Notes: generated from the sequence alone by a model not told the origin. Shown: positions 15,820-25,283, counted from the first letter of the stretch. The stretch: 64,000 bases of DNA from Roseicyclus sediminis (GCF_025515305.1 NZ_JAOPHT010000002.1:124001-188000), one strand, 5' to 3'. A program made the numbers and translations.

Positions 15820-16943
15820 CCCGCCCGCCTGTACTGGGGCAGCAGCGCCGCCTTGGCCACGAAGCCGCCCGCGTCGAGGCCGAGACCGCCCGCCTGCGCC
15901 TCGGCCAGCACCTCGGCGGCGAAGACAGGGCGCTTGCGGTGGTCGCCCGAGACGACGACCAGCGCTTCGGCGGCCTCGTCGCCGAGCGCCGCGATGGAGC
16001 GCACGACACCGGCGGGGATCGAGTAGGTGTCCCAGGCGTCGAGGTCGACGGTCACGTCCGCGCCGTCGTTCAGGGTCAGCCGCATCCGCCCCTTGCGCAG
16101 GATGAGCACCATCTTCTCGGCGAGGGTGAAGGCGCTGACCCGGTGGCCCGGCGCGATGCGCAGCCATTCGACGGAGAAACCGTGCGGATTGGTGATCGGC
16201 GCGGCATGCTCCCGGTTCTGGGTCATTCCATGCCCGATGACCGGCGCCAGTTCCGCGCCACAGCCCGGCAGGTCGCGGTCGATGAACGCGGGGCGGAAAT
16301 CGCGGTCGGCCTCGGTCACGATGCGGCGGCGCATTTCCTCGTGGCTGACGTCGCGCAACTCGGCCACCTCGGCCTCCGGCATCGGTGGAATGCAGGCGTC
16401 GGGCCCGGGCACCGGGTCGCCGCGCGAGGTGTCGATCAGCGTATTGTCCGACGAGATGTAGAGGCCGTAGTCCGCCGCCTCGCGGATGATGTCGGGATGG
16501 AAGATCACGCCACCCGTGTTGTCGCCGCCCAGCACCGTGAACAGCCAGCCATCATCCGGCCCGGTGTTGGTGAAGCCGCGGAAGATCCATGTCGGCACCG
16601 AGAGGATGTCGCCTTCGCGCCCCACGAATTCGTTTTCCCCGTTCGAGCCCCAGCGGAAGGTCCACTCGCCCTTCTGCACGATGAAGACCTCGGCGGTGAA
16701 GTGGATGTGCAGGTTGTTGGTGATCCCGTTCGGCATCGCCGCCGCGCCGATGTTGAAGCCATGCGCCTCGGGCAGGTTGATGACCTGTTCCGAGGACGAG
16801 GTCACGCCGGGGCCGATGATCGAGTAGTTCTCCTTGAGGTGCGACCCAGGTTTCTTGCAGTCGATGAAGGCGACCGTGCAGGAGACGTAGTCGGAGCGCT
16901 TGACCCTTCTGGCCTCGGCCTCGTGTTGGGAAAGCGTGGTCAT
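15816..16943 (-). CDS. Bicupin protein
   Basis: A 375-residue protein with two cupin barrels. The N-terminal one has NNLHIHFTAEVFIVQKGEW with a likely metal site; the C-terminal one (VEWLRIAPGHRVSAF, MVLILRKGRMRLTL, WDTYSIPAGVVRSI) lacks most metal His residues. Bicupins include gentisate-type dioxygenases and sugar-acid isomerases, but I cannot place this one. It is the first enzyme gene after the ABC ATPase, so it may perform the first intracellular step or sense the substrate. Confidence 0.7.
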   Translation of the reverse strand: MTTLSQHEAEARRVKRSDYVSCTVAFIDCKKPGSHLKENYSIIGPGVTSSSEQVINLPEAHGFNIGAAAMPNGITNNLHIHFTAEVFIVQKGEWTFRWGSNGENEFVGREGDILSVPTWIFRGFTNTGPDDGWLFTVLGGDNTGGVIFHPDIIREAADYGLYISSDNTLIDTSRGDPVPGPDACIPPMPEAEVAELRDVSHEEMRRRIVTEADRDFRPAFIDRDLPGCGAELAPVIGHGMTQNREHAAPITNPHGFSVEWLRIAPGHRVSAFTLAEKMVLILRKGRMRLTLNDGADVTVDLDAWDTYSIPAGVVRSIAALGDEAAEALVVVSGDHRKRPVFAAEVLAEAQAGGLGLDAGGFVAKAALLPQYRRAG

Positions 16944-16967
16944 GGGGTGGTTTCCCTTCAGCTTGGA

Positions 16968-18023
16968 TCAGGCGGCGATGCGCTGACCGGTGGTCTTGTC
17001 GAACAGGTGGATGCGCGCGCCGGGGCGCGGCGCCAGCGCGCAGGCGGCGTCGATTTCGGCCTCGAACTCGGCGGGCCCGCGCGCGCAGATCGAGGTTGCC
17101 CCCTCCCGCAGCGTCACCAGCGTGGCCTCGCCCGTCAGTTCCAGCGCGTAGAGCTTGCCCCGGATCGGCGGCGCCTCGGCCGTGGTCAGTTCGAGATCCT
17201 CGGGGCGTATGCCCAGCACGACATCGCCACGTTCCGCCGCCGCGACGGGGATCGAGACGCCCGGCGCCTCGAAGCGGCCGCCGGTAATGTGCCCCTCGAC
17301 AAGGTTCATCGAGGGCGAGCCGATGAAGCCCGCGACGAACAGGTCTGCCGGTTCGGAGTAGATCTTCTTCGGTGTGTCCAGCTGGACGATCCGCCCCTCG
17401 CGCATGACCGCGACGCGGCTGGCGAGTGTCATCGCCTCCATCTGGTCATGGGTGACGTAAACGGTGGTGACGCCCAGCTCATGGTGCAGGTGCTTCAGCT
17501 CGGCCCGCATGCTGACGCGCAGCTTGGCGTCGAGGTTGGACAGCGGCTCGTCCATCAGGAAGATCTTGGGCGTGCGCACGATGGCCCGCGCCAGCGCCAC
17601 GCGCTGCCGCTGCCCGCCCGAGAGCTCCGATGGGCGGCGGTGGAGCAGGGCGCCGAGCTCGACCTTCTCGGCGGTCTCGCGCACCCGCGCCTCGCGCGCC
17701 TTGCGGTCCACCCCGCGCAGTTTCAGCGGGTATGCGATGTTCTGCTGCACCGTCATGTGCGGGTAGAGGCCGTAGTTCTGGAACACCATCGCGATGTCGC
17801 GGTCCTTGGGCGGCTTGTCGTTGACCCGCTCGCCACCGATCAGGATGTCGCCGGACGTGATCTCCTCCAGCCCCGCGATCATCCGCATGGTCGTGGTCTT
17901 GCCGCAGCCCGAGGGCCCGAGCAGCACGAGGAATTCTCCCTCCTCGATGGTGAGGCTCTGCTTCGGCAGGGCCAGGAATCCGCCATAGCGTTTCTCGACA
18001 TCGACAAGCCGGACTTCGGCCAT
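16968..18023 (-). CDS. Carbohydrate-type ABC transporter ATPase (UgpC/MalK family)
   Basis: A 351-residue ATPase with Walker A GPSGCGKTT, Q-loop FQNYGLYPHM, signature LSGGQRQR, Walker B IFLMDEPLSNLD and the H-loop THDQMEAM. The C-terminal TOBE/OB regulatory region (VVLGIRPEDLEL) is typical of the MalK group that serves CUT1 sugar, glycerol-phosphate or polyol importers. It follows the two permease genes with 11 bases between. It powers the importer whose binding protein is at 19.8 kb. Confidence 0.92.
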   Translation of the reverse strand: MAEVRLVDVEKRYGGFLALPKQSLTIEEGEFLVLLGPSGCGKTTTMRMIAGLEEITSGDILIGGERVNDKPPKDRDIAMVFQNYGLYPHMTVQQNIAYPLKLRGVDRKAREARVRETAEKVELGALLHRRPSELSGGQRQRVALARAIVRTPKIFLMDEPLSNLDAKLRVSMRAELKHLHHELGVTTVYVTHDQMEAMTLASRVAVMREGRIVQLDTPKKIYSEPADLFVAGFIGSPSMNLVEGHITGGRFEAPGVSIPVAAAERGDVVLGIRPEDLELTTAEAPPIRGKLYALELTGEATLVTLREGATSICARGPAEFEAEIDAACALAPRPGARIHLFDKTTGQRIAA

Positions 18024-18034
18024 TTCCCCGCCCC

Positions 18035-18850
18035 CTATTTCACCGCGCCGGCCGTCATGCCGCGCGTGAAGTGTTTTTGTATAAGAAGTGCCATGATGAA
18101 GATCGGCACCGTGATCATCACGCCGGCCGCGCTCATCAGCTCCCACAGATCGCCGCGCTCGGTGCGGAAATTCACCAGACCCACGGGCAGGGTGACCGCA
18201 TCGCGCCGCGTCAGGATCAGCGAGAAGAGAAACTCGTTCCACGTCAGGATGAAGCAGAAGATGGCCGAGGTCAGGATACCGGGTGCGGCCACCGGCAGGA
18301 CGATGTCCCAGATCACCCTCAGCCGCGAGGCGCCGTCGATCATCGCGGCCTCCTCGCTGTCGGTGGGGATCGCGTCGATATAGCCCTTGATCATCCAGAT
18401 CACGAAGGGCGTCACGATGGCGAGATTCACGATGATCAGCGCGATGCGCGTATCGAGCAGCCCCAGCTGGCGGAACATCAGGAAGAAGGGCAGCACGATC
18501 ACCACCGCCGGGATGAACTGCGTCGACAGGACGAGAAAGAACAGGAACTTCCGCCCCCGGACCCGGAACCGCGAGAAGGAATAGGCCGCGAGCGACGCGC
18601 AGGGCACCGCGATCAGCACCGTGACCGAAGCCACGACGACCGAGTTCAGCACCATGTCACCAAGGTTCCACGGGTGCGAGAAGACCGTGACGAAGTTGTT
18701 GAAGGTCGGGGTGAAGTTCAGCGACAGCGAATAGGCGTCGCGCGGGCTTTTGAACGCGGTGAGGAACATCCACGCGATCGGGAACAGCACGATCACCGAG
18801 ACGAGGACCAGAAGGGCGCGTTCCGCCCACCACAGCAGGATGCGTTTCAT
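18035..18850 (-). CDS. ABC transporter permease (CUT1, MalG-like)
   Basis: A 271-residue permease with six predicted transmembrane segments and the coupling loop EEAAMIDGASRLRVIWDIVLP (EAA motif). The order and length fit the second permease of CUT1 sugar importers. It overlaps the first permease by ATGA, so the pair is made in equal amounts. Confidence 0.92.
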   Translation of the reverse strand: MKRILLWWAERALLVLVSVIVLFPIAWMFLTAFKSPRDAYSLSLNFTPTFNNFVTVFSHPWNLGDMVLNSVVVASVTVLIAVPCASLAAYSFSRFRVRGRKFLFFLVLSTQFIPAVVIVLPFFLMFRQLGLLDTRIALIIVNLAIVTPFVIWMIKGYIDAIPTDSEEAAMIDGASRLRVIWDIVLPVAAPGILTSAIFCFILTWNEFLFSLILTRRDAVTLPVGLVNFRTERGDLWELMSAAGVMITVPIFIMALLIQKHFTRGMTAGAVK

Positions 18851-19731
18851 GCCGTTGCCATCTTTCTCTCGCTGAGCAGCATCCGGACGTACCAGATCGA
18901 GATCGTCATCATGATCGCAGTCAGGATCCAGGCCAGCGCCGAGGCATAGCCCATGTCGTACCACTCGAAGCCGACGTTGAAGATGAAGTAGGCCAGCGTT
19001 TCCGTGGAGGTGCCGGGCCCGCCGCCCGTCAGCGTCACGACCTGGTCGAACATCTTGAGGGCGAAGATCGTCTTGAGGATCGCCGTCACCAGCAGGACGC
19101 CCTTCATCTGCGGCAGGATGATGCCGAAGAAGATGCGGATGTTCGACGCGCCGTCGATGCGCGCGGCTTCCTCGGTCTCGCGCGGGATCGAGGCGAGGCC
19201 GCCGAGGCACATGAAGGTCATGTAGGGCGCCCAGTGCCAGACATCGGTCAGCACGAGGATCGCCATGGCCAGCTCGGGATCGGCAAGCCAGGCCGTGCCT
19301 TCGAGCCAGGGGAAGATCGCGGCGAGGCCGTTGGACAGGACCCCGAACTCGGGGTTGAACATGAAGCGGTAGCTTACCCCGATCAGGGCCGGGCTCATCG
19401 CGAAGGGCAGGATCAGGACGACCCGCGTGAAGGTGTGCATCCGTCCCTTGCGGCGCAGCAGGAGCGCCAGCGACATCGCGATCACCAGCGTCAGCGCGAC
19501 GCTCGTCACCACGAAGATCGTCGTCACCCAGAGCGAGTTGAGGAAGTGCGATTCCGTGAAGGCATGGGCGAAGTTGTCGAAGCCCACCCAGCCCTCGGGC
19601 CGGCGCGACCGCGTGAGATCCCAGTCCCGGAAAGCGGTCGTCAGCGAATAGGCCAGCGGGTAGAAGGTGGTCGCCAGCACGATGACGAAGGCCGGCACCA
19701 GCAGGACATATTGCAAGGATCGGTCGCGCAT
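18847..19731 (-). CDS. ABC transporter permease (CUT1, MalF-like)
   Basis: A 294-residue permease with six predicted transmembrane segments starting at YVLLVPAFVIVLATTFYPL and the EAA loop EEAARIDGASNIRIFF. It is the first permease of the importer. A hairpin in the 74-base gap upstream separates it from the binding-protein gene. Confidence 0.92.
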   Translation of the reverse strand: MRDRSLQYVLLVPAFVIVLATTFYPLAYSLTTAFRDWDLTRSRRPEGWVGFDNFAHAFTESHFLNSLWVTTIFVVTSVALTLVIAMSLALLLRRKGRMHTFTRVVLILPFAMSPALIGVSYRFMFNPEFGVLSNGLAAIFPWLEGTAWLADPELAMAILVLTDVWHWAPYMTFMCLGGLASIPRETEEAARIDGASNIRIFFGIILPQMKGVLLVTAILKTIFALKMFDQVVTLTGGGPGTSTETLAYFIFNVGFEWYDMGYASALAWILTAIMMTISIWYVRMLLSERKMATA

Positions 19732-19761
19732 GCGCCGGGTGCCTCCGCCGGAGGGGTGAAA

Positions 19762-19788
19762 CGGGCAGGCCCTTTCGGGGCCCGCCCG
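19762..19788 (-). terminator. Attenuator-like hairpin after the binding-protein gene
   Basis: An 11-bp stem with one mismatch (CGGGCGGGCCC against GGGCCTGCCCG, five-base loop) lies just after the binding-protein stop and is followed by GTTTCA on the minus strand. The T-run is short, so partial termination or 3'-end protection of the upstream transcript is more likely than full stop. Such elements give more binding protein than permease. Confidence 0.6.
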
Positions 19789-19805
19789 CGCTCAGTCTAC
19801 AGGGT

Positions 19806-21086
19806 TCAGCCGCGGATGCGGGCGATTTCCTCGGCTGCGGCATCGAGTGCGGCCTGGACGTCCGTCTGTTCGCCCGAGGCGAGGCTCGAGATCGTGGTCT
19901 CCAGCACCTCGACGATGCGCAGCCAGTCCTCGCCGAACTCAACGCCCTCTGCCGTTTCCAGTGCGTCGGCAGCCGCGGAATGAATGCCGCCCCACCGCGC
20001 GTTCACTTCCGGGTCGCGCATGTTCGACAGGTGCACCGCCACCAGCTCGTTCAGCTCGGGGTCGAGGAGCACGTCACGCTCCAGCTCGGGATCCGTCAGC
20101 CAGCCGAGATACTCGATCGCCGCGTCGGGGTTCTCCGAGCCTTCGGTCACGCCGAAGATCCAGGTGTTGGTGAAGGTCGTGCGCGCGGCCCCGCCCACCG
20201 TCGGCAGCGCGGCGAAGCCAAGCTGATCGTCGGTGATCGTCGACTGTTCGGGGTCGGTCAGCTGCGAGCGGACCCACCACCAGACCGGCAGCATCGCGGA
20301 ATTGCCCTGCTTGAAGCTGTTGACGGCATCCTGCTCGACGAAGACGGCGGACCCTGCGGGGGCCACCTGATGCTCGATCAGCATGTCGATATAGGCCTGC
20401 GTCGCCGCGACCCCGGCCTCGGAGTTGAAGATCGGCGCGCCGGCATCGTCGAAGAGATCGCCGCCATTGCCCCAGAGCATGTTGATCCAGACCATCAGGT
20501 TCTGGCCGTTGAGCCGGCCATAGGGCAGGGCGATACCTGCCACATCGCTGTTGGCCTGCACCGCCGCGCTGACGGTCAGGACATCGTCCCAGGTCTGCGG
20601 CGGCTCGACGCCCGCGGCCTCGAGCAGATCGGTCCGATAGAACAGAAGCTGGACGTGACCGCGCACGGGCAGGCCGTAAAGCGCTCCGTCGATCATGCCG
20701 TGGCGCATGTGGGCCGCGGGGAAATCCGACAGGTCGGTGCCCTGGGCCGCGACGCCCTCGTCGATCGGCTGCAGCAGGTTGCGCAACGACACGACCCACT
20801 GGTCCATGATCGACACGACGTCATAGTCGCCGCCGCCCGCGATCATCTCGGCCGTCAGCGCCTCGCGCATGTTGGCGAAGGGCACGTAGTCGATGACGAC
20901 GTCGATGCCGGTTGCCTCCTCGAATGCCCCCACGCGCGCTTCGTGCGCCTGGAACTGGCTCGAGGTCACCGCCAGTACGCGAACCGTTTCGCCCGCGTAG
21001 GGCATGCCTTCCGTCGGCTCCCACGCCACTGCCTGGCCTGCCGCCAGGACGGCCGTGATCGCCAGTCCGCTGGTCCAGAGTCTCAT
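19806..21086 (-). CDS. ABC transporter substrate-binding protein, family 1
   Basis: A 426-residue extracellular binding protein with a Sec signal peptide ending near GQAVAW. The two-lobe family 1 pattern is visible: VRVLAVTSSQFQAHEARV, FEEATGIDVVIDYVP, GDYDVVSIMDQW and GALYGLPVRGHVQLLFYRTDL. It delivers a sugar-like or polyol-like ligand to the two downstream permeases. It is the first gene of the operon and faces the GntR/FCD gene across a 136-base AT-rich gap. Confidence 0.9.
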   Translation of the reverse strand: MRLWTSGLAITAVLAAGQAVAWEPTEGMPYAGETVRVLAVTSSQFQAHEARVGAFEEATGIDVVIDYVPFANMREALTAEMIAGGGDYDVVSIMDQWVVSLRNLLQPIDEGVAAQGTDLSDFPAAHMRHGMIDGALYGLPVRGHVQLLFYRTDLLEAAGVEPPQTWDDVLTVSAAVQANSDVAGIALPYGRLNGQNLMVWINMLWGNGGDLFDDAGAPIFNSEAGVAATQAYIDMLIEHQVAPAGSAVFVEQDAVNSFKQGNSAMLPVWWWVRSQLTDPEQSTITDDQLGFAALPTVGGAARTTFTNTWIFGVTEGSENPDAAIEYLGWLTDPELERDVLLDPELNELVAVHLSNMRDPEVNARWGGIHSAAADALETAEGVEFGEDWLRIVEVLETTISSLASGEQTDVQAALDAAAEEIARIRG

Positions 21087-21132
21087 CCTATCCTCCCTGA
21101 ATGGATTTTCCCATGGTTACGGCCCGCACCGA

Positions 21133-21169
21133 TCATCGTCAATAAGATTATCAATAATAATATCGATGA
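21133..21169. promoter_or_regulatory. AT-rich candidate operator for the GntR/FCD regulator
   Basis: The divergent gap contains TCATCG (21133-21138) mirrored by CGATGA (21164-21169), with the near-perfect palindrome ATTAT-CA-ATAAT at 21147-21158 inside. The tract is strikingly AT-rich for this genome, and lies where both the binding-protein promoter and the regulator's own promoter should be. Confidence 0.4.
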
Positions 21170-21222
21170 CATTTCCCGCGGCGAGTTGCTAGAGTGGGAG
21201 CGACCGCCCACCGGAGGACTGC

Positions 21223-21876
21223 ATGTCGACTTCATTGGAAACCGACCTGGAAAACGACATCATTTTCGGGTTCTACGCGCCCGGCATGCGGATCACCGAG
21301 GACAGCGTGATGGAGCACTACGGCGTGAAGCGTCACGCCGTGCGCACCGCCTTCGCCCATCTCGAGGCGCGGGGTTTGCTGGTGCATCGGCCCAACCGCG
21401 GGGTCGAGGTGGTGGAGTTCACGCCCGACGAGGTCGACGCGCTCTATGACGTGCGGATCGTGCTGGAAAGCGCGGCGGCCGAGCGGACGCCGCTGCCCGT
21501 CGCGCCCGAGATCATCCGAAACCTCGAGGATATCGCGACCCGCCACGCCGAAGCCGTGGAACGCGAGGATTTCCGCGAGGTCTTCTGGCTGAACCAGGAA
21601 TTCCACGAGCTGCAGTTCTCGTGCTGCGACAACCCGCGGCTGGCGGGCCTGATCGCCACGCATGCCCGCATGGCCCAGCCGATCCGGGTGGTGAAATACG
21701 ACGACAGATCCCACATGGCGACGGTCGTCGCGCAGCACCGGGCGATCATCGACGCGATGCGGGGCGACGATCAGTACGCTTACGTGAAGGCCACGCGGGA
21801 GCACCTTCCGGCATCGGCCGAGGCGTACCGGAACCTTCACGCGCGCCGCTTCGGCGGCCTGCGTGCGGCGGGATGA
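21223..21876 (+). CDS. GntR-family transcriptional regulator (FCD type)
   Basis: A 217-residue regulator with an N-terminal winged helix (ENDIIFGFYAPGMRI, KRHAVRTAFAHLEARGLL, PNRGVEVVEF) and an FCD domain (LYDVRIVLESAAAE, NQEFHELQFS, AQHRAIIDAMRGDD) whose His residues would hold a metal and carboxylate ligand. GGAGG precedes ATG 21223. It is divergent from the ABC importer operon and 238 bases upstream of the tetronate operon on the same strand, so it may control either or both. Confidence 0.87.
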   Translation: MSTSLETDLENDIIFGFYAPGMRITEDSVMEHYGVKRHAVRTAFAHLEARGLLVHRPNRGVEVVEFTPDEVDALYDVRIVLESAAAERTPLPVAPEIIRNLEDIATRHAEAVEREDFREVFWLNQEFHELQFSCCDNPRLAGLIATHARMAQPIRVVKYDDRSHMATVVAQHRAIIDAMRGDDQYAYVKATREHLPASAEAYRNLHARRFGGLRAAG

Positions 21877-22114
21877 GCGCAGGACGCGCGCGGTCGGGCG
21901 GCGCCTGCGGGCACGGCCTGACGGCGACGGGGCAAGGTCGTGCAATAGCTGCGCCGGCCTGCCGCGACCGGAGGCCGGAGACGCGCGATACGCGCTTGCG
22001 TCCGGGGTGGCGCTCGTCACCTTGTGCATCCGGGCGAAGCCGCCCAAGGATGGATGACAGCACCGCACCCGCCCCCCGGGGACGGCCGGTGCCCCGGCGA
22101 TCGAAGTGAGGGAC

Positions 22115-23017
22115 ATGGGCGATTTCGCGGTTCAGGTGATCGGGCTGGGCTCGATGGGATTCGGCATGGCGCAATCCTGCCTCAGGGCCGGATTGGCGAC
22201 ATGCGGCGCGGACATGAATCCCGAGGCCGAGGCGCGGTTCGCCGCGCTCGGAGGGCAGGCGGGGTTTGCGTCCTCGGGCGCGGACAAGATCGATGCAGTT
22301 GTGGTCGTTGTGCTCAACGCCGCGCAGCTCGAGGCGGTTCTTTTCGGCCCCGAAGGCATCGTTCCGCGACTGCGCGAGGGGGCCGTCGTCATCGCTTGTC
22401 CCACGGTTGCGCCCTCGGTCGCACGGGACCTGGCGGGGCGCTGTGGAGCTTACGGGGTGCATTACCTCGACGCGCCGATATCGGGCGGCGCTGCGAAGGC
22501 CGCCGAAGGGGCGTTGTCGATCATGGCCGCGGGCCCAGCCGAAGCCTTCGCCGCCGCGCGCCCCGTTCTGGACGCGACCGCCGCGAAGGTCTTCGACCTG
22601 GGGCCCGAGCCCGGGGCGGGATCGGCGATGAAGGCGGTCAACCAGCTGCTGGCGGGCGTCCATATCGCCGTGATGGGCGAGGCGATGGCCTTCGGCATGA
22701 CGCAGGGCGTGAGCCCGGCGGCCTTCCTCGAGGTCATCAGCCAGTGCGCCGGCACCTCCTGGATGCTGGAGAACCGCGCACCCCACGTGATCGACGGCGA
22801 TTACACGCCGCGCAGCCAGATCAACATCTGGCCGAAGGACCTGGGCATCGTGCTGGACATCGCCAGGGAGGCCGGGTTCAGTGCGCCCATCACCGCCACG
22901 GCGTTGCAGCAATACATGGTCGCGGTCGGCATGGGCCTGGGCGCCGAGGACGATGCCGCGATCACCAAGGTCTATGCGCGCAACGCCGGGATCGAGCTGC
23001 CCGGCGGGGACGATTGA
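22115..23017 (+). CDS. ltnD: L-threonate dehydrogenase LtnD
   Basis: A 300-residue beta-hydroxyacid dehydrogenase. It has the NAD motif GLGSMGFGM, the substrate-binding DAPISGGAAKAAEG and catalytic Lys173 in SAMKAVNQLL. By itself it would be called 3-hydroxyisobutyrate dehydrogenase-like, but the four genes that follow complete the tetronate pathway, so LtnD (2-oxidation of L-threonate to 2-oxo-tetronate) is the best call. GAGGG lies six bases before ATG 22115. Confidence 0.85.
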   Translation: MGDFAVQVIGLGSMGFGMAQSCLRAGLATCGADMNPEAEARFAALGGQAGFASSGADKIDAVVVVVLNAAQLEAVLFGPEGIVPRLREGAVVIACPTVAPSVARDLAGRCGAYGVHYLDAPISGGAAKAAEGALSIMAAGPAEAFAAARPVLDATAAKVFDLGPEPGAGSAMKAVNQLLAGVHIAVMGEAMAFGMTQGVSPAAFLEVISQCAGTSWMLENRAPHVIDGDYTPRSQINIWPKDLGIVLDIAREAGFSAPITATALQQYMVAVGMGLGAEDDAAITKVYARNAGIELPGGDD

Positions 23018-23031
23018 GCGAGGGGGCGGCG

Positions 23032-24018
23032 ATGCGGGTTCTCATCATCGGGGCGGCCGGAATGATCGGCGCCAAGCTGGCGCGACGGCTGGCGGAAGAC
23101 CGGCAGATCGCGGGACGGCCGATCACGGCACTGGAGCTGGCCGACCTCGGTCTGCCGGTCGCACCGCCGGGCGACCTGCCGTGCCGATGCCGCGCGCTCG
23201 ACATCACCGCCGAGGGGGCGGCGGAAGACCTCGTATCGAACCGCCCCGACGTGATCTTCCACCTCGCGGCCATGGTTTCGGGCGCGGCCGAACGGGATTT
23301 CGAGGGCGGCTACCGGGTGAACGTCGACGCCAGCCGCGCGCTGTTCGAGGCGATCCGCCGGGCCCACGAGGCCGAGGGCTATGCGCCGCGGCTGGTCTTC
23401 GCCTCGTCGCTCGCGGTCTACGGCGCCCCGCTTCCCGATCCCGTGCCCGACGACCAGATCCGCACGCCCCGCAGCAGCTACGGCACCCAGAAGGCGATCG
23501 TCGAGCTGTTGCTCGACGACTACTCGCGGCGTGGCTTCTTCGACGGGATCGGCCTGCGCCTGCCGACGATCGTGATCCGTCCGGGCGCGCCGAACGCGGC
23601 GGCCTCGGGGTTCTTCTCGGGCATCCTGCGCGAACCGCTCGCGGGACTGCCGAGCACTCTGCCGGTCAGCCGCGAGGTCAAGCACTGGCTCGCCAGCCCG
23701 CGCGCGGCCGTCGGCTTCCTCGTGCGGGCCGCGGGCCTCGACACGGCGCAGCTCGGCCCACGGCGCACGATGACCATGCCGGGGGTGGCAACCACCGTGG
23801 GCGGTCAGATCGAGGCGCTCGGGCGTGTGGCGGGCGCCGAGGCCGTGGCCCTGATCGAGGAGGTGCCGGACCCCCAGATCGCCGCCATGATCGGAAGCTG
23901 GCCGCGCGCTTTTTCGCCCGACCGCGCGACCGCCCTCGGCTTCGAGGCGGAGGGGTCGGTGGACGAGCTGATCGCCGTCTACCTCGAAGACGATGCGCCG
24001 GGCTGGACGGCACGATGA
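23032..24018 (+). CDS. denD: D-erythronate dehydrogenase DenD
   Basis: A 328-residue extended SDR with GAAGMIGAK at the N-terminus, FHLAAMVSG, catalytic Ser125/Ser126 region FASSLAVYG and Tyr150-x3-Lys154 in YGTQK. DenD oxidises D-erythronate at C3 to 3-oxo-tetronate. Placement directly before a DUF1537 kinase and class II aldolase supports the assignment. AGGGGG precedes ATG 23032. It overlaps the kinase gene by ATGA. Confidence 0.83.
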   Translation: MRVLIIGAAGMIGAKLARRLAEDRQIAGRPITALELADLGLPVAPPGDLPCRCRALDITAEGAAEDLVSNRPDVIFHLAAMVSGAAERDFEGGYRVNVDASRALFEAIRRAHEAEGYAPRLVFASSLAVYGAPLPDPVPDDQIRTPRSSYGTQKAIVELLLDDYSRRGFFDGIGLRLPTIVIRPGAPNAAASGFFSGILREPLAGLPSTLPVSREVKHWLASPRAAVGFLVRAAGLDTAQLGPRRTMTMPGVATTVGGQIEALGRVAGAEAVALIEEVPDPQIAAMIGSWPRAFSPDRATALGFEAEGSVDELIAVYLEDDAPGWTAR

Positions 24019-25283
24019 GCACGCTTCTGGGATGCATCGCCGACGATTTCACGGGCGCGACGGACCTCGCCGGCCTGCTGGCCCGCAGCGGTTATCCGGT
24101 AAGCCTCAGGATCGGCGTGCCCGATGCGCCGCCGGCCGAAACCGCGCCCTTCGAGGTGATCGCGCTCAAGTGCCGGACGGCGCCCGTGGCGGAGGCCGTG
24201 GCCGAATGCCGGGCCGCATGGCGGTGGTTGCAGGCGGCGGGCGCGCGGCAAGCCTTCTGGAAATACTGCTCCACGTTCGATTCGACGGCCGAGGGCAATA
24301 TCGGCCCGGTGGCCGAGGCGCTGATGCAGGACCTCGGCGCGCTGCAGACGATCTATTGCCCGGCCTTCCCCGAGAACGGGCGGTCGATCTACATGGGGCA
24401 TCTCTTCGTCGGACGTCAGCCGCTGCACGAAAGTCCGATGAAGGATCATCCGCTCACGCCGATGCGCGACAGCAGCCTTCTGCGCCTTCTGGAGCCGCAG
24501 GTGACGCGGCCCGTGGGCCTTGTCGACCGGCTGACGGTGGCGCGCGGGGCAGACGCCGTGCGCGAGGCGATGGAAGCGCTCGCGCGGGAGGGCGTCGCGC
24601 ATGTGGTGACCGATGCGGTGGCCGACGCCGACCTTCGCGTGATCGCCGAGGCCTGCCGCGACATGCCGCTGCTGACCGGGGGCAGCGCGGTCGCCAGTCC
24701 GCTGCCGGACCTTCTGGCCGCACGGGCGGGCCTGTCCCGGGCCCCGGCCGGCGCCCGCCGCGACCGAATCGAGCCGCCGGCCATCGTGCTCTCGGGCAGT
24801 TGCTCCGCGATGACGCGGGCGCAGGTGGCAGCCTACGCGCCCCACGCGCCCCATCACAGGCTGGACCCCGTCAATCTCGCGGCGCACGGGCCGGGCGAGG
24901 CGCTCGACTGGCTGTCGCGGGTACCGCTTTCCGACACACCCCTGATCTACGCGACGGCGGACCCCGACGCCGTCGCCGCGGCGCAGGCGAAGCTGGGCGT
25001 CGCCGCGGCCGGGCAGCTTGTCGAGGACGCGCTGGCCGAGCTGGCCATCGCCGCGCGGGAGGCCGGGCGCCGGCGCTTCGTCGTCGCGGGCGGCGAGACC
25101 TCGGGCTCGGTGACACGGGCGCTTGGCGTGACGCGCCTCGACATCGGGGCCGAGATCGCGCCGGGCGTGCCCTGGACCTATGCCGAGAGCGGTGGTGCCG
25201 CAATCGCCCTGACCCTCAAGTCCGGCAATTTCGGCGGGCCCGGCTTCTTCGCCGAGGCGCTGGCGAAACTGGAGGCAGAATGA
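24015..25283 (+). CDS. otnK: 3-oxo-tetronate kinase OtnK (DUF1537)
   Basis: A 422-residue four-carbon acid sugar kinase. The N-terminal DUF1537 domain begins GCIADDFTGATDLA and contains KYCSTFDSTAEGNIGP and FPENGRSIYMGHLFV; the C-terminal nucleotide-binding domain ends VVAGGETSGSVTRAL, followed by GNFGGPGFF. It phosphorylates 3-oxo-tetronate at O4. ATGA overlaps couple it to denD and otnC. Confidence 0.92.
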   Translation: MSTLLGCIADDFTGATDLAGLLARSGYPVSLRIGVPDAPPAETAPFEVIALKCRTAPVAEAVAECRAAWRWLQAAGARQAFWKYCSTFDSTAEGNIGPVAEALMQDLGALQTIYCPAFPENGRSIYMGHLFVGRQPLHESPMKDHPLTPMRDSSLLRLLEPQVTRPVGLVDRLTVARGADAVREAMEALAREGVAHVVTDAVADADLRVIAEACRDMPLLTGGSAVASPLPDLLAARAGLSRAPAGARRDRIEPPAIVLSGSCSAMTRAQVAAYAPHAPHHRLDPVNLAAHGPGEALDWLSRVPLSDTPLIYATADPDAVAAAQAKLGVAAAGQLVEDALAELAIAAREAGRRRFVVAGGETSGSVTRALGVTRLDIGAEIAPGVPWTYAESGGAAIALTLKSGNFGGPGFFAEALAKLEAE

